Shown here piece after piece: positions 25,496 to 34,022 of a DNA stretch of 64,000 nt. The first letter of the stretch is position 1. Each line of letters starts with the position of its first letter. Origin of the DNA: Pelosinus sp. IPA-1. GTDB taxonomy: Bacteria > Bacillota > Negativicutes > DSM-13327. The stretch spans positions 558,001 to 622,000 of the forward strand of contig NZ_BSVC01000001.1 of NCBI RefSeq assembly GCF_030269905.1, written 5' to 3'. The position numbers and the translations under genes were made by a program. The notes beneath the pieces were generated by a model. The model was not told the origin of the DNA and did no database searches. It was given only the letters and a program-made list of their open reading frames with translations.

Positions 25496-26739
25496 ACATG
25501 AGAAGAGTTGTTATAACGGGTCTAGGTGTTGTAGCACCTAATGGAATTGGAAAAGATGAGGTATGGAATAATTCAATAGAAGGAAGAAATTGTGTAGCAA
25601 AAATTACTAAATTTGATACCGAAAAATTTACTGTCAAAATGGCTGGGGAAATTAGAAACTTTAATGAGAATGATTTTATATCGCCAAGACAGGCTCATAA
25701 GCTTGACATTTTCACTAAATATGCGATAGCTGCAAGTGATCTGGCAATAAAGGATAGTAAAATTGATTTAGAAAATGTCGATAGAAATAGGATTGGTACA
25801 TATATTGGTAATTGTTTTGGTGGATGGGCCTATATTGATCCTGAGTTAAGGCTATTACATACAAAGGGTGTCAATGAATTTAGTCCTTTTGTAGGAACAA
25901 CATATTTCCCGGCGGCTCCTCAAGGTGAGATCACAATTAAATATAAACTAAAAGGACATAGTAAAACGATTGATTCTGGTAGAGCCAGTGGATTAACAGC
26001 TATAGGTTATGGAGCAAGAGCTATTTCGCAAGGAAGAGCAGATATGATTTTAGCTGGAGCTACCGAGGCTTTGCTAACCCCCTATACATTTGCAGCAATT
26101 TGTGCAGAAGGTGTCGAAGAACCTGCTCATAGAATTTCTGAGAATGGTATTTATCAACCTTTTGACAAGAGTAGAAATGGTTGGGTTCCAGGAGAAGGAG
26201 CAGCTATTTTATTATTAGAAGAATATGAGCATGCGAAAAAGAGAAATGCAAAAATTTATGGAGAAATAAAAGGCTTTAGTGATATCAATGGGGCTTGCCA
26301 TCCGAATTTCTTATCCACTGATGAATTGGGTCTTGACGATACCATTTCTGAGGCATTAGATGACGCGGAATTAACGGAGTATGATATTGATCTAATTATA
26401 GCGGATGGATTAGGAACCAAACAGGGTGATTTATATGAGTATCAAGCAATAAAGAAAAGTATGAATAATGTATATTCCAAAATTCCTATCACTAGCCCTA
26501 AAAGTATGATTGGTAATTTGTATGGAGCTGCTGGAGCTTTAGATGCATTTTGGGCAACTATGTGTATAGAAAAAAATACAGTTTTACCGACTATTAATAG
26601 TAAAGAGGTAGACCCAATATTTGATTTAAATATTGTCAATAAAACCATAAAAAATTTAGCTATTAACAATGTAATAGTTAATGGACGAGGGAATGGTGGG
26701 ATATGTGCTAGTTTAGTAATTGGATCAGTTGAAAAGTAA
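25492..26739 (+). CDS. Ketosynthase beta / chain length factor (CLF)
   Basis: 415 residues, thiolase fold, similar in length and order to KS-alpha but without catalytic residues. The Cys position is Arg164 (SGRASGLTAIG), the first His is replaced (ADGLGTKQGD) and the second is lost (PKSMIGNLYGAAGA). CLFs set chain length in the heterodimer; classical ones carry Gln at this position, linked to starter decarboxylation, so Arg is unusual. Translation is coupled to KS-alpha by a 4-nt overlap. An in-frame ATG two codons later is an alternative start. Confidence 0.94.
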   Translation: MNMRRVVITGLGVVAPNGIGKDEVWNNSIEGRNCVAKITKFDTEKFTVKMAGEIRNFNENDFISPRQAHKLDIFTKYAIAASDLAIKDSKIDLENVDRNRIGTYIGNCFGGWAYIDPELRLLHTKGVNEFSPFVGTTYFPAAPQGEITIKYKLKGHSKTIDSGRASGLTAIGYGARAISQGRADMILAGATEALLTPYTFAAICAEGVEEPAHRISENGIYQPFDKSRNGWVPGEGAAILLLEEYEHAKKRNAKIYGEIKGFSDINGACHPNFLSTDELGLDDTISEALDDAELTEYDIDLIIADGLGTKQGDLYEYQAIKKSMNNVYSKIPITSPKSMIGNLYGAAGALDAFWATMCIEKNTVLPTINSKEVDPIFDLNIVNKTIKNLAINNVIVNGRGNGGICASLVIGSVEK

Positions 26740-26758
26740 AAATAGAAAAGAGAATCAT

Positions 26759-27598
26759 ATGAATTCGAATAGTAAGTGTAACATTATTGATATAAGTGTT
26801 GCTATTGATGTAAAAGGCTGGGAGCCAAGTCCGGTAAAAAGAAAAATAATTGATCATAAGGAAGGCGCTGATTTATTAGGAAAAACTTTGATTTCTATGA
26901 AGGGATCAAACATTTTCTTAAAGATAATCGAATTTATAAAACATAAATGCGGCTACGGTTTAAGCCATAAGGATTTTCCTGAGGAAAAGGGGCTTTCCTT
27001 ATACACATATGAACTAACTACGCATACAGGTACTCATTTAGATGCTCCGTATCATTTTGGCGATATAAACAAAGATGGGGAGAACGCAAAATCAATAACA
27101 GATATTCCTTTAGAATGGTGTTTTGGGAATGGTGTTTTATTGGATTTAGAGTCTTTAGACCTAACTGAACCTATTTCAAAAGAAGAAGTTATTGAAAAAT
27201 TAGCGGAGATTAATTACCAGATAAAGCCCTTTGATATTGTTTTATTAAAAACCGGGGGTGATAGATATATTGGAACACCTCAATATTTTACAACTTTTAG
27301 AGGCGTTAGTTTAGAAGCAACCGAGTATTTAGTTGATTGTGGAGTCAAAATTATAGGCATCGATAGTTTTGGCTTCGATCCTCCTTTTCATAAGATGATA
27401 CAAAAATATATGCTGAAAAAAGAAAAAAAATACTTGTGGCCTGCTCATTTCCTAGGAAGAAAGAAAGAGTACTGCCATATTGAACGCTTAACAAATTTAA
27501 ATAAAATAAAAAAAACTAGTGAATTTCGGGTGTGTTGTTTTCCTATTAAACTAAGTGACAGTGATGCAGCTTGGTGTAGGGCAGTAGTTATAGAATGA
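26759..27598 (+). CDS. PF04199-type cyclase, metal-dependent
   Basis: 279 residues. The signature THTGTHLDAPYHF is the HxGTHxDxPxH metal-binding motif of the kynurenine-formamidase/cyclase family, which includes later-ring cyclases of tetracycline- and mithramycin-type pathways. DIVLLKTGGDR and IIGIDSFGFDPP are further family segments. I choose ATG 26759 after AGAAAAGAGA; the frame extends upstream into KS-beta without a ribosome site. It probably closes a late ring of the poly-beta-ketone or hydrolyses the finished chain. Confidence 0.88.
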   Translation: MNSNSKCNIIDISVAIDVKGWEPSPVKRKIIDHKEGADLLGKTLISMKGSNIFLKIIEFIKHKCGYGLSHKDFPEEKGLSLYTYELTTHTGTHLDAPYHFGDINKDGENAKSITDIPLEWCFGNGVLLDLESLDLTEPISKEEVIEKLAEINYQIKPFDIVLLKTGGDRYIGTPQYFTTFRGVSLEATEYLVDCGVKIIGIDSFGFDPPFHKMIQKYMLKKEKKYLWPAHFLGRKKEYCHIERLTNLNKIKKTSEFRVCCFPIKLSDSDAAWCRAVVIE

Positions 27599-27671
27599 TA
27601 GCGCGCAAAGCTGCGAGGTTTTAGGCGATAAGGGAAAGGTGAGAAATAAAAAATGCTGGAGGTATAAGAAT

Positions 27672-28613
27672 ATGGAAGTTACTATGCATTCAATAGAAAT
27701 CGATACCGAGATAGAAAAAGTATATAATGTGTGTGCGAATGTATTAAAATGGCCGGAATATTTTCCCCCCTGCAAAAAAGCCAAAATTATCACTGAAAAT
27801 GGAAATCAACAAGTAATTGAAATAACAGCGAAATCCAATGAAGAAGAGTTTACTTGGCAATCAGAACGAATTCTATATCCGAAGAACTACAGAATTGAAT
27901 TTCATCAATCAACTCCCGGTCCGCTTGTAAAGTATATGCAAGGTATATGGCATGTATTTAAGTTAAATAGAGGGGTATTATTGTCATTGCAGCACACTTT
28001 TGAAGTGAAGGATAATGTGGAAAACTTGATCAATAATGTTCAAAATAAAGAGGATGCTTTACAGTTTATGCACAAGTCAATTGACAGTAATACCAAACAA
28101 GAGTTAGGGGCCATTAAAAAACTACTAGAAAATGATGGCTTGCGAAATTTGGAGGCGAAATTTACGGCGGAAATTGATATTCATGCGACCGCAGAGCAAG
28201 TGTTCAACCTATTATATAACATTAAAGACTGGCCGAATATTTTACCTCATTGTGAAAAAATTACAGTGCTTTATGAAGATGGTTGTAATCAAGAGTTTGA
28301 GATGACGGTTGTAAACCCAGAAGGAAAATTGGAAGTTATGCGATCTATAAGGCATGGTCACGCCAATACTCTGATTGAATATTTCCAGCCATCACCGCCG
28401 ATGGTACTAAAACAACATGCAGGTAAATGGGTTATTACGAATACTGAATCAGGAATACATCTTGAGGCATGGCATAGCATTACGTTATGTGAAGATGGGG
28501 TTAGGAATGTATGGGGAGAAATAGAGTTAGAAAAGGCTTTACATAGAGTTACGCAGGCAATTACAAAAAATAGTATGGCAACTATGCAAACGATAAAATC
28601 TTATTTTAATTAG
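27672..28613 (+). CDS. Didomain aromatase/cyclase (two SRPBCC domains)
   Basis: 313 residues with two START/SRPBCC-type domains in tandem (about 1-145 and 165-313). Repeated features are VYNVCANVLKWPEYFPPCKK and VFNLLYNIKDWPNILPHCEK, each followed by a strand ending QxIEIT or QEFEMT. Didomain ARO/CYCs act on chains first reduced at C9 and set C7-C12 first-ring closure and aromatisation, which agrees with the ketoreductase encoded next. The ATG at 27672 follows GGAGG; a GTG at 27639 is weaker. Confidence 0.92.
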   Translation: MEVTMHSIEIDTEIEKVYNVCANVLKWPEYFPPCKKAKIITENGNQQVIEITAKSNEEEFTWQSERILYPKNYRIEFHQSTPGPLVKYMQGIWHVFKLNRGVLLSLQHTFEVKDNVENLINNVQNKEDALQFMHKSIDSNTKQELGAIKKLLENDGLRNLEAKFTAEIDIHATAEQVFNLLYNIKDWPNILPHCEKITVLYEDGCNQEFEMTVVNPEGKLEVMRSIRHGHANTLIEYFQPSPPMVLKQHAGKWVITNTESGIHLEAWHSITLCEDGVRNVWGEIELEKALHRVTQAITKNSMATMQTIKSYFN

Positions 28614-28684
28614 AAAAGAAAATGAATCTTTTATAAGTTTTATGTTTAGTTTATCTAAAAAAATTACTGAAGGGGGAACATAGC

Positions 28685-29452
28685 ATGAGTCGAACAGCTT
28701 TGGTTACAGGTGCGGGTAGAGGAATTGGTAGGTCTATTGCTTTACAATTGGCAAGAGATGGCTTTCATGTTGTTTTAGTGTCAAGAACAAAAGAACAATT
28801 AGTAGAGACGACTAAAGAAATTACTGATATGCAGGGAAAATCTATGTATTTTCTTTGCGATGTTTCCAAGCAGGAAGCTGTAGAAGAAATGGTTAGCAGC
28901 GTAATGGAGCAAATACCACAAATAGATGTATTAGTTAATTGCGCTGGTCGTGATGGTGGCGGTAAGACGGCAGAAATGAAAGATGATCTTTGGCATGACA
29001 TAATAAATACTAATTTAAATAGTGTTTATTATGTTACTAAAGCAGTTTTAAACAAAGGTAATTTGGATTCAAATAGTGCGATAATTAATATTGCATCAAC
29101 TGGAGGTAAACAAGGCGTGCCTTTTGGTGCTGCATATAGTGCTTCCAAAGCCGGCGTTATTGCGTTTTCAAAAGCATTAGGAAAAGAGTTAGCAAGAACA
29201 GGTATAACAGTAAATGCAGTATGTCCGGGGTATGTAGAGAGCAATATGGCAGAAAATGTCCGAAATATTCAAAGTAAATTACTAAATATTCCTGTTGAAG
29301 AAGTTAAAAAAAAGATTGAGAATGTTATTCCCATAGGAAGATACATAGAGCCAAATGAAGTAGCGGGAATGGTATCCTACCTATGTTCTGATAGAGCAAG
29401 GGGGATAACAATTCAAGCGCTAAATGTTTGTGGTGGGTTAGGTATTTTTTAA
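28685..29452 (+). CDS. Ketoreductase, ActIII-like SDR
   Basis: 255 residues. NADPH motif TGAGRGIG (8-15), catalytic Ser138, Tyr151 and Lys155 (YSASK). It matches actinorhodin C9-ketoreductase in several places: GGGKTAEMKDDLW (ActIII has a GGG motif here), GKELARTGITVNAVCPGYVE, IPIGRY and the C-terminus ALNVCGGLGIF. This separates it from housekeeping FabG. It would reduce one ketone, probably C9, of the nascent chain. GAAGGGGG precedes the ATG. Confidence 0.94.
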   Translation: MSRTALVTGAGRGIGRSIALQLARDGFHVVLVSRTKEQLVETTKEITDMQGKSMYFLCDVSKQEAVEEMVSSVMEQIPQIDVLVNCAGRDGGGKTAEMKDDLWHDIINTNLNSVYYVTKAVLNKGNLDSNSAIINIASTGGKQGVPFGAAYSASKAGVIAFSKALGKELARTGITVNAVCPGYVESNMAENVRNIQSKLLNIPVEEVKKKIENVIPIGRYIEPNEVAGMVSYLCSDRARGITIQALNVCGGLGIF

Positions 29453-29491
29453 ATTGCTTGTTCTGTTAATATATAAGGAGAAAATAAAAAA

Positions 29492-30004
29492 ATGGAGACA
29501 AGAATGTGTATAAGAGCTGAGAATCAAAGCCAGTGGGATAACTCTGTTATTACGTCAATTGAAATTAAAGCTCCTAAAGAAAAGGTTTATAAAGTTGTTT
29601 ATCAAGAAAACCCACGACCTAAATTGTGCCCTAAGATTAAGAATTCCACGGTTGTTTTTGATGATGGCATAGTACAAGAATTTTATTTTGATATAGTAAA
29701 AGAAGATGGAGGTATGAGGCGTATTCGCACTATAAGTAGGTGCGATGGTGATACCATTGAATTTTTCCAACCAGCTCCACCTCAATATTTGAAGGGTTAT
29801 TTTGTCAAATGGATTTTTGAAGAAGTATCCATGAACTGCTGCAAAATAATCGCTGAAAATTTATGGAAGATGAATGAATATACTTACACGAAATTTCCGG
29901 CTGATAATGAAATGTCTACAGAAGAAAAATTACGACAGCATATTATTCTGTATTCTAACAGTGCATTAGAAGCTATTCGGGAAAAAGCGGTGGCGTCAAT
30001 ATGA
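29492..30004 (+). CDS. Single-domain SRPBCC aromatase/cyclase
   Basis: 170 residues, one START-like domain (VITSIEIKAPKEKVYKVVYQ, then VVFDDGIVQEFYFDI, then IEFFQPAPPQYLKGYFVKW). It is related to the second half of the didomain protein: compare EFFQPAPP with EYFQPSPP at 28.4 kb. The next gene begins within its stop (ATGA), so two single-domain proteins are produced together and may form a pair or heterodimer. Probable role: closure or aromatisation of a second ring. Confidence 0.88.
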   Translation: METRMCIRAENQSQWDNSVITSIEIKAPKEKVYKVVYQENPRPKLCPKIKNSTVVFDDGIVQEFYFDIVKEDGGMRRIRTISRCDGDTIEFFQPAPPQYLKGYFVKWIFEEVSMNCCKIIAENLWKMNEYTYTKFPADNEMSTEEKLRQHIILYSNSALEAIREKAVASI

Positions 30005-30465
30005 TTTTAGAAGAACGTATACGGATTGACTGCGAGATAAATAAAGTCTATGAGGCTATTGCGGATCCCTATCGGTGGAAAGAAATTATACCTAATGTTT
30101 CAGAAGTTTGTGTGATTTACGACGATGGTCGAAATCAGGAGTTCACAATTACCGTTGAAAAACCAACAGGACCAGAAACAGCACGTACTATACGATATTG
30201 TTTAGAGAATAAAATTTTAGTGTTTCAACCAAAATGCCCGCATAAAGTTCGTAAAGTGCAAGCCGAATGGCTTTTTTTAAAAGATGTTTCTAAAACAATA
30301 GTTGTAGCTCGCAGAGAATTAGAGTTAGAAGAAATTAACGATGAAAATCAGATGACAAAAGAAGAAACTTTATATTTTAAAAAAATTAAAACAGATTTAA
30401 CGAATTTACTTAAGCTTAATCTCATAGCATTTAAGAATCATCTAGAATTTAATGCATATCCTTAA
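30001..30465 (+). CDS. Single-domain SRPBCC aromatase/cyclase
   Basis: 154 residues, START-like fold: IRIDCEINKVYEAIADPYRWKE, then VIYDDGRNQEFTITV, then ILVFQPKCPHKVRKVQAEW. It belongs to the same subfamily as the preceding protein and lies in coupled translation with it. Having four such domains in one operon suggests that several ring closures are guided. Exact regiochemistry cannot be read from the sequence. Confidence 0.88.
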   Translation: MILEERIRIDCEINKVYEAIADPYRWKEIIPNVSEVCVIYDDGRNQEFTITVEKPTGPETARTIRYCLENKILVFQPKCPHKVRKVQAEWLFLKDVSKTIVVARRELELEEINDENQMTKEETLYFKKIKTDLTNLLKLNLIAFKNHLEFNAYP

Positions 30466-30490
30466 ATAATTTTTGATGGAGGAATTTACA

Positions 30491-30814
30491 ATGGCTGAAA
30501 TCATAAGATTCAAACAACTTAGTGAAGAAGCGTCACAAAAAATTTTATCTTTTGGAGAAGACCTTATGTTAGTTGAGTACTGCTTTAAAAAAGGATTTAT
30601 AGGTAAAGAGCATAAACATGAAGGGCATGCACAGGGGGGGTATGTTGTAAAAGGTAGCTTCGAAATCATTTTAGGAAATGAAAGAAAAATTCTAAAACAA
30701 GGTGACACTTATTACGCTGCAAAAAATGTATCGCATGGGATTGTTGCGCTTGAAGATAACTCTATTATTGTAGATGTTTTTACACCAATGCGGAGTGATT
30801 TTTTGACAATTTAA
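30491..30814 (+). CDS. Cupin, TcmJ-like polyketide cyclase candidate
   Basis: 107 residues, one cupin barrel with metal ligands in EHKHEGHAQGGYVVKGSFEI (motif 1) and HGIVALEDNSIIVDVF (motif 2). Small cupins of this kind (TcmJ type) assist ring formation or quinone-forming oxidation in aromatic polyketide pathways. The ATG at 30491 follows GGAGG. It is the last gene of the operon; a terminator follows at 30894-30922. Confidence 0.88.
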   Translation: MAEIIRFKQLSEEASQKILSFGEDLMLVEYCFKKGFIGKEHKHEGHAQGGYVVKGSFEIILGNERKILKQGDTYYAAKNVSHGIVALEDNSIIVDVFTPMRSDFLTI

Positions 30815-30893
30815 AACAATATGAAAAAATATTAGAATTGAATTTAGTTTACAAGTTAACAGATAACATTTTTAATAATGTAAGTAACTTATA

Positions 30894-30922
30894 AATGGCA
30901 TATTTCAGCCATTATTTTTTTT
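30894..30922 (+). terminator. Terminator of the PKS operon
   Basis: AATGGC (30894-30899) pairs with GCCATT (30908-30913); eight T follow after one A. Confidence 0.8.
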
Positions 30923-30975
30923 GTCGAGAGAATTTTTACTTATCGATTTTGAAAGCAGAAGTAAAAAAGAAATTA

Positions 30976-31027
30976 TTGACAAAAGTTTAAAATGTGATAG
31001 ACTTTTAATTAAATCGATCGATTGATT
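30976..31027 (+). promoter_or_regulatory. Efflux operon promoter with TetR-like operator
   Basis: TTGACA (30976-30981), a 16-nt spacer and TAGACT (30998-31003). TAAATCGATCGATTGATT (31010-31027) follows, with the palindromic core AATCGATCGATT. It differs by two transitions from the site at 22387-22404 before the PKS operon. The TetR gene at the end of the efflux operon is the most likely source of the repressor. Confidence 0.7.
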
Positions 31028-31043
31028 AAAAACGAAACGTTTA

Positions 31044-31101
31044 AATACTGAATTGAGAAAATATTCCGAAAGTTACCGCCTGGTTTTTTCAATTCAGTAT
31101 T
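31044..31101 (+). repeat. Hairpin in the efflux operon leader
   Basis: AATACTGAATTGA (31044-31056) is exactly complementary to TCAATTCAGTATT (31089-31101), extended inward by an A-run and T-run pair. It lies in the 5' leader of the adaptor gene and could stabilise or attenuate the mRNA. The bases from 31102 to 31236 show nothing further. Confidence 0.6.
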
Positions 31102-31248
31102 AAGTGTGGGACCGAATTTTTTTTTGAGACCATTTATTAAAATGATACAAGAATGATTCCAAGCTATACATTTTAGAAGATTTTAGAGATATAAGATGAT
31201 TTATGTAGACAATTGAAATGTTTTATAGGATTATTAGGAGGGGAAAAA

Positions 31249-32220
31249 ATGAGTAAGAAAATTCCTGTCATTGCTATTATTATCTTGGCTTTGGTAGCTT
31301 TTGCTAGCTACAAGCTATACTTTTCTAAGGAAAAGGGCATAACTGCCACTGGTACAGTAGAAGTGACACTTGCTGATATTGTACCTAAGACGAATGGCTA
31401 TATGTCTCAGTTAACGATTCAAGTAGGAGATTCTGTACAGGTTGGTCAAACCATTGTTCATATTCGTCGCAATGATTTAGAGGCTCAGGTGGCTGCCGAC
31501 GAGGCCGCACTTGCTAAGGCCAGAATTCAATTAACCGATCTTGAGAAAGGACCGAGAGAGCAGGAAATCAAGGAAGTTACAGCCAGTATGGTATCTGCTC
31601 AAGCAACATATGAAAAGGCAAAAAAAGATTTGGAACGTTATCGCGCCCTTTATGAAGGGAACGCAATTGCCGCACAAGAATTTGATGCTGCTAAAGCCAG
31701 CTATGATGTAGCATTCAATGCTCTCCTTGCCGCTCAATCGAAACAGGGCCTGGTAATAGAAGGTAACCGTCCAGATGTTATTGAAGCTCAGCGAGCTGAA
31801 ATAAAAAGATTGCAGGCCGTCAGTGACGTTGATCGTGCTACCTTGGCCGATACTGTTATTTATAGCCCGATAAACGGTGTAGTATTAACAAAAAACTATG
31901 AAAATGGTGAATATCTGACTGCTGGCTCAGCTATTGCCACTGTTGGTGATCTAAATAATTGTTGGGTCAAAATTTATGTGTCTTCCGAACAACTTGGTCT
32001 TATTCAACTGGGGCAACCAGTTGATGTTCATATCGATGCTTATCCTAAAAGAACTTTTGCCGGAACGATTAAAGAAATCAGTCAAACTGCAGAATTTACA
32101 CCACGACAGAGTATTACTCAACGGGAACGGGCCAACCAAGTATTTTATGTTAAAGTATATATTGATAATTCCGAAGGCATTTTAAAGCCGGGTATGCCAG
32201 CAGATGTGGTAATTCAATGA
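31249..32220 (+). CDS. HlyD-family periplasmic adaptor of the polyketide exporter
   Basis: 323 residues: a membrane anchor (about 5-20), lipoyl half motifs (LTIQVGDSVQVGQTIVHI and IYSPINGVVLTKNYENGEYL), a long coiled-coil hairpin (about 75-190) and a beta-barrel. Similar to YbhG/EmrA-type adaptors that connect an inner-membrane ABC-2 pump to TolC. The ATG at 31249 follows AGGAGGGG. The stop overlaps the next start (ATGA). Position directly after the PKS operon, and the shared operator, indicate export of the polyketide. Confidence 0.93.
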   Translation: MSKKIPVIAIIILALVAFASYKLYFSKEKGITATGTVEVTLADIVPKTNGYMSQLTIQVGDSVQVGQTIVHIRRNDLEAQVAADEAALAKARIQLTDLEKGPREQEIKEVTASMVSAQATYEKAKKDLERYRALYEGNAIAAQEFDAAKASYDVAFNALLAAQSKQGLVIEGNRPDVIEAQRAEIKRLQAVSDVDRATLADTVIYSPINGVVLTKNYENGEYLTAGSAIATVGDLNNCWVKIYVSSEQLGLIQLGQPVDVHIDAYPKRTFAGTIKEISQTAEFTPRQSITQRERANQVFYVKVYIDNSEGILKPGMPADVVIQ

Positions 32221-33116
32221 TTACTCTAACTAATGTAACAAAATATTATGGCACTAGGTTGGCAGTAAATAATGTTTCTTTAGAAGTAAAGAAGGGTGAA
32301 ATCTTTGGGTTGGTTGGGCCAGATGGTGCCGGAAAAACAACGATTATCCGAATGCTAGCAGGTCTTCTTGCACCAACGTCAGGAACTCTTACTGTGTTAG
32401 GCGCTGCCAATCCGGAGAACATCAAAGAACATCTAGGGTATGTTCCGCAAAAATTCAGCCTCTATGGAGATTTAACAGTCATGGAAAATATTCAAGTATT
32501 TGGGGCGTTATACGGTCAATCAGCAGAACAAATTGATGCTGTGGCCAGCCGTATTCTTGGTTTTACCAATTTAATGCCCTTCAGGGATCGCCTGGCTGAT
32601 AATTTATCTGGTGGCATGAAACAAAAATTGGCCTTAGCAGCTGGTTTGATGCATCAACCCCAATTATTTTTTCTCGATGAACCGACGACTGGTGTTGACC
32701 CCGTTTCTCGGAGAGAGTTTTGGCAAATGTTGTTCAGACTGAATAAAGAAGGCACAAGTATTTTTGTGTCTACACCTTACATGGATGAGGCGGAATTCTG
32801 TACACGTGTTGCTTTTTTACATAATGGCCAAATTGTCTCCTGTGATTCTCCGGAAGGTTTGCGCCAAGCCTATCCTTACAAAGTATTGGAATTGGGAACC
32901 AGTGACCGAGATATTAAAAATCATTTAAAAAAATGTTCAATTCTTGATATTAACATGTTCGGCGATAAATATCATTTGGTAGTGGAAGACGTAACGTTAG
33001 CTAAAAATCAGATACAATCTGTGCTAGGCGAGATGAACATTGAAAACATCACACTAGAAGAAATCCAGCCCACATTAGAAGATGTTTTTGTTGCTCTAGC
33101 AAGGGAGGTTTTTTGA
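32217..33116 (+). CDS. ABC-2 exporter ATP-binding protein, first copy
   Basis: 299 residues. Walker A GPDGAGKTT, signature NLSGGMKQKLALAAG, Walker B LFFLDEPTTGVDP. The switch His is replaced: the usual TTHFMDEAE reads STPYMDEAE, so this subunit may be catalytically weak. It pairs with the next ATPase as two separate genes where E. coli YbhF has both in one chain. The start overlaps the adaptor stop, and the stop touches the next start. Confidence 0.93.
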   Translation: MITLTNVTKYYGTRLAVNNVSLEVKKGEIFGLVGPDGAGKTTIIRMLAGLLAPTSGTLTVLGAANPENIKEHLGYVPQKFSLYGDLTVMENIQVFGALYGQSAEQIDAVASRILGFTNLMPFRDRLADNLSGGMKQKLALAAGLMHQPQLFFLDEPTTGVDPVSRREFWQMLFRLNKEGTSIFVSTPYMDEAEFCTRVAFLHNGQIVSCDSPEGLRQAYPYKVLELGTSDRDIKNHLKKCSILDINMFGDKYHLVVEDVTLAKNQIQSVLGEMNIENITLEEIQPTLEDVFVALAREVF

Positions 33117-34022
33117 ATGTATGCTGTGGAACTAGCAAACCTTACTCGCCGTTTTGGAGACTTTACTGCCGTAAATAACCTTTCCTTACAGATTAAGCAA
33201 GGTTCAATCTATGGCTTTCTGGGGCCCAACGGCTCTGGTAAATCTACTACGATTCGTATGTTGTGTGGATTAATGACACCGACCTCGGGAAGTGGTAAGA
33301 TACTAGGTTTAGATATTGCTCATGATAGTGAGGATATCAAGCATAAAATAGGCTACATGTCTCAAAAATTCAGTCTTTATGATGATTTAACCGTCAAGCA
33401 AAACCTAAAATTTTATGCTGGAATGTATAGTTTATCAGAAGATGTAAAAGAAAGAAGAATTAAAGAAATGCTGTCTTTAGCTGACCTAGAAGATCGGCAA
33501 AATGAATTAGTAGTGAACCTTTCTGGTGGTTGGAAGCAGCGTTTAGCCCTAGGTTGCTCTATTATTCATACCCCTCCCATTCTGTTTCTTGACGAACCGA
33601 CAGGTGGTGTTGATCCTAAATCAAGACGTATGTTCTGGGAAATTATATATAAATTAGCATCGCAAGGAACTACGATAATGGTTACAACTCACTTCATGGA
33701 CGAAGCTGAGCATTGCGATGAGATAGGATTTATATTTGAAGGAAACTTAATTGCAAACGGTACTCCGTCGCAACTCATAAAGATGGTTCCAGGTGTATTG
33801 GTGCGTATTGCTACTCACGAGCCCATGGAATTATTAGAGACTGTGATGGCCAGCAGTATTCCGTATCTCGATATTTATCCTTTTGGTGCCAGTCTACATA
33901 TTCTGCTTGAGGAAAATCAACTGGCTCAAGTTGCAGCTTTCCCTTATAAACAAATCACGCCGGGATTGGAAGATGTATTTGTGTATTTGGTGAAATCTAA
34001 GCGTAAGGAGATGAAAATATGA
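33117..34022 (+). CDS. ABC-2 exporter ATP-binding protein, second copy
   Basis: 301 residues. Walker A GPNGSGKST, signature NLSGGWKQRLALG, Walker B ILFLDEPTGGVDP and an intact switch His in TTHFMDEAEHC. Together with the first copy it forms a probable asymmetric nucleotide-binding pair. AAGGGAGG lies upstream, and the permease gene starts within its stop (ATGA). Confidence 0.93.
   Translation: MYAVELANLTRRFGDFTAVNNLSLQIKQGSIYGFLGPNGSGKSTTIRMLCGLMTPTSGSGKILGLDIAHDSEDIKHKIGYMSQKFSLYDDLTVKQNLKFYAGMYSLSEDVKERRIKEMLSLADLEDRQNELVVNLSGGWKQRLALGCSIIHTPPILFLDEPTGGVDPKSRRMFWEIIYKLASQGTTIMVTTHFMDEAEHCDEIGFIFEGNLIANGTPSQLIKMVPGVLVRIATHEPMELLETVMASSIPYLDIYPFGASLHILLEENQLAQVAAFPYKQITPGLEDVFVYLVKSKRKEMKI

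Noticed and set aside
22932-26739. Fatty acid synthesis operon (fabD-acpP-fabF)
   Set aside because: The second ketosynthase lacks all catalytic residues, and the operon continues with aromatase/cyclases and an ActIII-like reductase.
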